Source: Abiotrophia sp938010525
GTDB lineage: Bacteria > Bacillota > Bacilli > Lactobacillales > Aerococcaceae
NCBI RefSeq assembly: GCF_938010525.1
Contig: NZ_CALLVK010000004.1
Coordinates: 41,482 to 105,481 of the forward strand
DNA length: 64,000 nucleotides
Direction of reading: 5' to 3'
Shown here: positions 60,377-64,000 of the stretch, piece after piece
Position numbering within the stretch: the stretch's first letter is position 1
Layout of the letters: each line of letters begins with the position of its first letter
Made by a program: the position numbers and the translations under genes
The notes under the pieces: generated by a model
Told to the model about the DNA's origin: nothing
The model's input: the letters and a program-made list of their open reading frames with translations, nothing else
The model's database searches: none

Positions 60377-60886
60377 ATGGCCGACAGACAAGAAACCGTG
60401 GCCCTCTTTGCAGGGAGTTTTGATCCCATTACCTTGGGACATGTGGATTTGATTGAACGGGCCAGTCGCCTTTTCAATCGTCTCTATGTAGTGGTGGGAG
60501 TTAATGCCCTCAAACAGCCACTCTTCAGCTTAGAAGAGCGCTTAGGTCATTTGCAGGCTTGCTTGGGTCATTTACCTAATGTGTCAATCCAGGTGCTAGA
60601 AGGCCAACTCATGGCCGACCTAGCCAAAGAACTTGGGGCCATCTGCCTAGTTCGTGGTCTGCGCCATTCAGGGGATTATGTCTATGAATTACCCATTGCC
60701 CAAGCCAATCGAGGCCTCAATCCTGACCTGGAGACTATTTTCCTGCAAGCCCAGCCAGCCTATCAGCACATTAGCTCTAGCCTAGTCAAGGAAATTGCCA
60801 GCTATGGCGGCGATTTGACCAGTTTGGTGCCAGCTAACCTTCTTGGTCCTCTCCAGTCTAAATATCAAAGTAAAATAAGCGACTGA
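60377..60886 (+). CDS. coaD: Phosphopantetheine adenylyltransferase
   Basis: 169 residues. Fourth step of coenzyme A synthesis. Nucleotidyltransferase motifs AGSFDPITLGHVDLI and ISSSLVKEIA. TAAGGAGG precedes the ATG. Confidence 0.96.
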   Translation: MADRQETVALFAGSFDPITLGHVDLIERASRLFNRLYVVVGVNALKQPLFSLEERLGHLQACLGHLPNVSIQVLEGQLMADLAKELGAICLVRGLRHSGDYVYELPIAQANRGLNPDLETIFLQAQPAYQHISSSLVKEIASYGGDLTSLVPANLLGPLQSKYQSKISD

Positions 60887-60910
60887 ATCTAGGGATTCAG
60901 CGCTTTTTTT
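60878..60910 (+). terminator. coaD terminator overlapping its stop codon
   Basis: AGCG-A-CTGAATC / GATTCAG-CGCT with T run; the TGA stop lies in the 5' arm. Confidence 0.88.
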
Positions 60911-60996
60911 AATGGGCTCAATGACGCCTTTTTCCTTTATTTTAGGGCTAAGGATTGGTAAAATAAAAGAGATGTCAAAAGAGAAAGAGGGAGACC

Positions 60997-61797
60997 ATGA
61001 AGCTATTATTTGTTGGCGATATTGTGGGCACTGCGGGTATGGAGGCCTTAACTAGCTATCTGCCTTATCTTAAGCAAACCCACCGGCCCCAAGTAACCAT
61101 CGTCAATGCGGAGAATGCCGCCGATGGCCGAGGCTTGACCGAGAAACTCTACAAGCAAATTTTAAGCCTGGGTGTAGAAGCTATTACCCTGGGCAACCAT
61201 GCCTTTGATAACCGGGACCTCTATAACTTCATCGAAGGAGCCAAGCCTTTGGTCCGTCCGGCTAACTTGCCGGCCACAACGCCAGGCAAGGGTATCCACT
61301 ATGTGCGCTATAACCAACATCAAGTGGCGGTCATAAATGTCCTGGGCACTGTCTTTATGAACCCAGTCACCAGTCCCTTTCTCATGATTGATGAACTAGT
61401 AGATCAGGCCCGCGAGCAAACGCCTTTTATCTTTGTAGATTGCCATGCGGAAGCGACTAGCGAAAAGTTGGCCCTGGCCCATTATTTAGATGGCCGTGTG
61501 TCGGCTGTCGTCGGGACCCATACCCATGTTCAAACTAACGATGCCAAGGTCTTGGCGGGAGGCACTGCCAGTCTGACTGACGTTGGCATGACAGGAGCTC
61601 AAGACAGTATCCTGGGCTTTGCGGCCAAGGAAGTCATTCAGCGCTTCACCAGCCAGTTGCCAAGACGCCTAGTTCAAGAAAGCAAGGGGCCACTGGTGCT
61701 CAGTGCCTGTCTGATTAATTTAGATGATAAGACAGGGCTCGCTAAGTCCATTGTTCCTATTCAGGTGACCCAGGAGTCCCTAAGCAAATACTATTAA
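60997..61797 (+). CDS. ymdB: YmdB-family metallophosphoesterase
   Basis: 266 residues. Two-metal phosphodiesterase acting on 2',3'-cyclic nucleotides in Bacillus, where it influences biofilm and motility decisions. Metal ligands visible in FVGDIVGTAG, VNAENAADG, TLGNHAFDN, DCHAEATSEK and GTHTHVQTND. AGAGGGAGA precedes the ATG. It lies directly upstream of mutS. Confidence 0.93.
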   Translation: MKLLFVGDIVGTAGMEALTSYLPYLKQTHRPQVTIVNAENAADGRGLTEKLYKQILSLGVEAITLGNHAFDNRDLYNFIEGAKPLVRPANLPATTPGKGIHYVRYNQHQVAVINVLGTVFMNPVTSPFLMIDELVDQAREQTPFIFVDCHAEATSEKLALAHYLDGRVSAVVGTHTHVQTNDAKVLAGGTASLTDVGMTGAQDSILGFAAKEVIQRFTSQLPRRLVQESKGPLVLSACLINLDDKTGLAKSIVPIQVTQESLSKYY

Positions 61798-61815
61798 GAA
61801 GGGAGGACACCCTCC

Positions 61816-64000
61816 GTGGCTGCAGAAGCTAAAATGACGCCCATGATGGCGCAGTATCATGAAATTAAAGCCCAATATCCGGATGCCTTCCTTTTCTATC
61901 GTTTGGGGGATTTCTATGAGATGTTCTTCGACGATGCCCTTAAGGCTGCCAAGATACTGGAAATTACCTTGACCTCTCGCAATAAGAAGGCTGACAATCC
62001 CATTCCCATGTGTGGGGTCCCTTATCATTCCGCCAAAGACTATATCAAACGTTTGATTGAGTCGGGTAATAAGGTGGCCATCTGCGAGCAGGTGGAAGAT
62101 CCTAAATTAACCAAGGGCATGGTCAAACGGGAAGTGGTTCAAGTCATTACCCCTGGGACCCTTATTGAAGAAGAAGCTCTTGAGGTCAAGGAGAATAACT
62201 ACTTAGTAGCCTTGCGCCAGGAAGGCAAGACCTTCTACCTGGCGGCCATTGATGTCTCCACTGGGGAAATCAAGGTCACCCAGACACCAAGACAAGCCCA
62301 GCTCTTTAGTGAGCTCTATGCCCTCAAACCAAGCGAGATAGTAGTCGATAGCAGTCTGGATACCGAGCTCAAAGACCAAATTATCCAGCACTTGGCCATT
62401 TATCTGTCTAGCTTTGACCTGACTGACCAGACGGAAGTTGGGACCCAGTGGGTGCTAGACCAAGCCAGCCCTCAAGAAGCCAGCCTCTTGAATCTCCTGC
62501 TGGCCTATCTCTACAGTATTCAAAAACAAGCTCTAGGTCATTTGCAGCCTGTTGTCCGTTATGCCTTAGCTGACTATCTGCAGATGAATCATTTTGCTAA
62601 AAGTCAGTTGGAATTAACCAAGTCTCTGAGAACAGGGCGTAAGAAGGGCAGCCTACTCTGGCTGATTGACCACACCAAGACGGCCATGGGTGGCCGCATG
62701 CTGCATCAGTGGCTAGAAAAGCCCCTGATTGACGAAGGTATTTTGCGCCAGCGCCACCAACAGGTCGCCCAGCTCATGTCGGCCTATTTTGAACGCTTGG
62801 ACTTGATTGCGGCCTTTGAGACTGTCTATGACTTAGAACGTCTGGTGACGCGGATTAGTCTGGGGACTGCCAATGCTCGTGACGTGGACCATTTGCGTCA
62901 ATCCCTTGGCCAGATTCCGCATATTAATCGGATTTTAGACGGACTCAATGCTAGCCAGAATCAGGTGCTCTTTGAGCGCTTGCCGGACTTTCAGGAGCTC
63001 TATCAGCTCATTGACACAGTTTTAGCGGATGAACCACCAATATCAGTGACCGAAGGCAATATCATTCGGCCGGGCTACCATGAGGAATTGGACCAATACC
63101 GGGATGCCTTAGCTAATGGCCACCAATGGTTGGCAGAATTACAACAACGTGAACGTGAAAGAACGGGGCTGAAAACCCTCAAAGTCGGCTACAACAAGGT
63201 TTTTGGCTACTACATTGAAATGAGCCGCCTTCAATCAGCTAACTTTGATGATCCGCGCTATATCCGCAAGCAAACCCTCAGTAATGCGGAGCGGTTTATT
63301 ACGGAGGAACTCAAGCAACTTGAGACTACCATCCTGGGTGCCCAAGAAAAGGCCACCCAGTTAGAATACCAGCTCTTCACCGAGTTGCGCCAAGCCATTG
63401 CGGCTTATACAGGCCAGTTACAGACCTTGGCTAGCCAGATTGCCAGCCTAGATGTCTTGGCTAACTTTGCCAGTCTAAGTGAGCGGGAAGATTACTGCCA
63501 GCCAGAATTGGTGTCAGAAGCCAAGCATTTCCAACTGGAGGCTAGCCGCCATCCAGCCTTAGAAAAATTAATCGGTAAGGCTGCTTTTGTGCCTAATGAC
63601 TTTGTCCTCTTACCAGACCAGCCTCTGCTGCTTTTAACAGGTCCTAACATGTCAGGGAAGAGTACCTATATGCGGCAGATTGCCTTCTGCGTCATTCTCA
63701 ACCAGATTGGTTGTTTTGTGCCAGCCAAGTCGGCCAAGCTGCCAATTGTCGATAAGATTTTCACGCGTATTGGGGCTTCTGATGATATTTCCAGTGGTCA
63801 GTCGACCTTCATGGTGGAAATGATGGAAACCAATGTGGCCCTGCGTGAAGCAACGCCACGTTCTCTCCTGCTCTTCGACGAAATCGGACGGGGGACTGCC
63901 ACCTTCGATGGCATGGCTCTAGCAGAAGCCATTCTTTATTATCTGGCTCAAGAAGTGCAAGCCGCTACCGTCTTCTCCACCCACTACCACGAATTGACTG
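61816..64000 (+). CDS. mutS: DNA mismatch repair protein MutS, 5' part (3' end cut by window)
   Basis: Frame open from GTG 61816 to the window end (728 codons of about 860-870). GGGAGG at 61801-61806 supports the GTG; an ATG at 61834 is the alternative. Mismatch-binding motif FYRLGDFYEMFFDDA (the intercalating Phe and Glu), connector, lever and clamp domains follow, then Walker A LTGPNMSGKSTYMRQ and Walker B LLLFDEIGRGTAT, ending at STHYHELT. Recognises mismatches and starts repair with MutL, whose gene is probably next. Confidence 0.97.
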   Translation, partial: MAAEAKMTPMMAQYHEIKAQYPDAFLFYRLGDFYEMFFDDALKAAKILEITLTSRNKKADNPIPMCGVPYHSAKDYIKRLIESGNKVAICEQVEDPKLTKGMVKREVVQVITPGTLIEEEALEVKENNYLVALRQEGKTFYLAAIDVSTGEIKVTQTPRQAQLFSELYALKPSEIVVDSSLDTELKDQIIQHLAIYLSSFDLTDQTEVGTQWVLDQASPQEASLLNLLLAYLYSIQKQALGHLQPVVRYALADYLQMNHFAKSQLELTKSLRTGRKKGSLLWLIDHTKTAMGGRMLHQWLEKPLIDEGILRQRHQQVAQLMSAYFERLDLIAAFETVYDLERLVTRISLGTANARDVDHLRQSLGQIPHINRILDGLNASQNQVLFERLPDFQELYQLIDTVLADEPPISVTEGNIIRPGYHEELDQYRDALANGHQWLAELQQRERERTGLKTLKVGYNKVFGYYIEMSRLQSANFDDPRYIRKQTLSNAERFITEELKQLETTILGAQEKATQLEYQLFTELRQAIAAYTGQLQTLASQIASLDVLANFASLSEREDYCQPELVSEAKHFQLEASRHPALEKLIGKAAFVPNDFVLLPDQPLLLLTGPNMSGKSTYMRQIAFCVILNQIGCFVPAKSAKLPIVDKIFTRIGASDDISSGQSTFMVEMMETNVALREATPRSLLLFDEIGRGTATFDGMALAEAILYYLAQEVQAATVFSTHYHELT

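Overview
The window is a contiguous stretch of a Gram-positive chromosome from the Lactobacillales. The signs are strong AAGGAGG-type ribosome binding sites, a T-box, ribosomal-protein leaders, a YSIRK/LPXTG surface protein, a PTS, a CcpA cre-like site and the Firmicutes order ftsW-ylbG-rsmD-coaD. The base composition is higher in GC than most of the order and gene content fits the Aerococcaceae/Abiotrophia neighbourhood. The species is an inference, not a reading.

Layout. 1-8.6 kb: the 3' part of glycogen phosphorylase, then a 2083-residue CshA-like fibrillar adhesin. 8.6-10.2 kb: an orphan trpB behind a leader-peptide attenuator. 10.2-15 kb (minus strand): a Bce-type peptide-sensing module (response regulator, kinase, ABC ATPase, FtsX-like permease and a 62-residue membrane protein). 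15-21.1 kb: cold-shock protein, fluoride channel, an internally duplicated secreted protein, acetate kinase, and a glucose/maltose-type PTS with an adjacent MapP-like phosphatase. 21.1-21.6 kb: a non-coding array of four large palindromes. 21.6-24.2 kb (minus): an operon of four tandem, diverged, secreted paralogues of unknown function. 24.3-27.6 kb (minus): two unknown membrane proteins and the telA-xpaC pair. 27.7-30.9 kb: nudF, a Tyr/acid-rich membrane protein, mtnN, tag, and rpsD with a leader. 31-33.4 kb: a deleted rnhC copy, an AT-rich island whose one gene fuses the RNase HIII N-terminal domain to two membrane helices, and the intact rnhC. 33.4-38.2 kb: EamA transporter, zapA, cvpA-like gene, mutS2, trxA. 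38.5-45 kb: complete F1Fo ATP synthase operon atpBEFHAGDC with an atypical delta subunit. 45-50.5 kb: MgtC-like protein, T-box and valS, folC, second cold-shock gene. 50.7-56.8 kb: radC, mreBCD, and a MarR regulator with an OpuC/EgtU-type ABC importer. 56.9-64 kb: L21 leader with rplU-prp-rpmA, ftsW, ylbG, rsmD, coaD, ymdB and the 5' part of mutS.

Most of the window is conserved housekeeping sequence. The parts that look accessory or undescribed are the palindrome array with the adjacent four-paralogue secreted operon (21.1-24.2 kb), the rnhC-flanked AT-rich island with its membrane-anchored RNase HIII-N-domain protein (31-32.35 kb), the five-segment trp attenuator in front of a lone trpB, the unusual delta/alpha N-termini of the ATP synthase, and the mosaic adhesin repeats. 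All functional statements rest on motif recognition and context; no database search was run.
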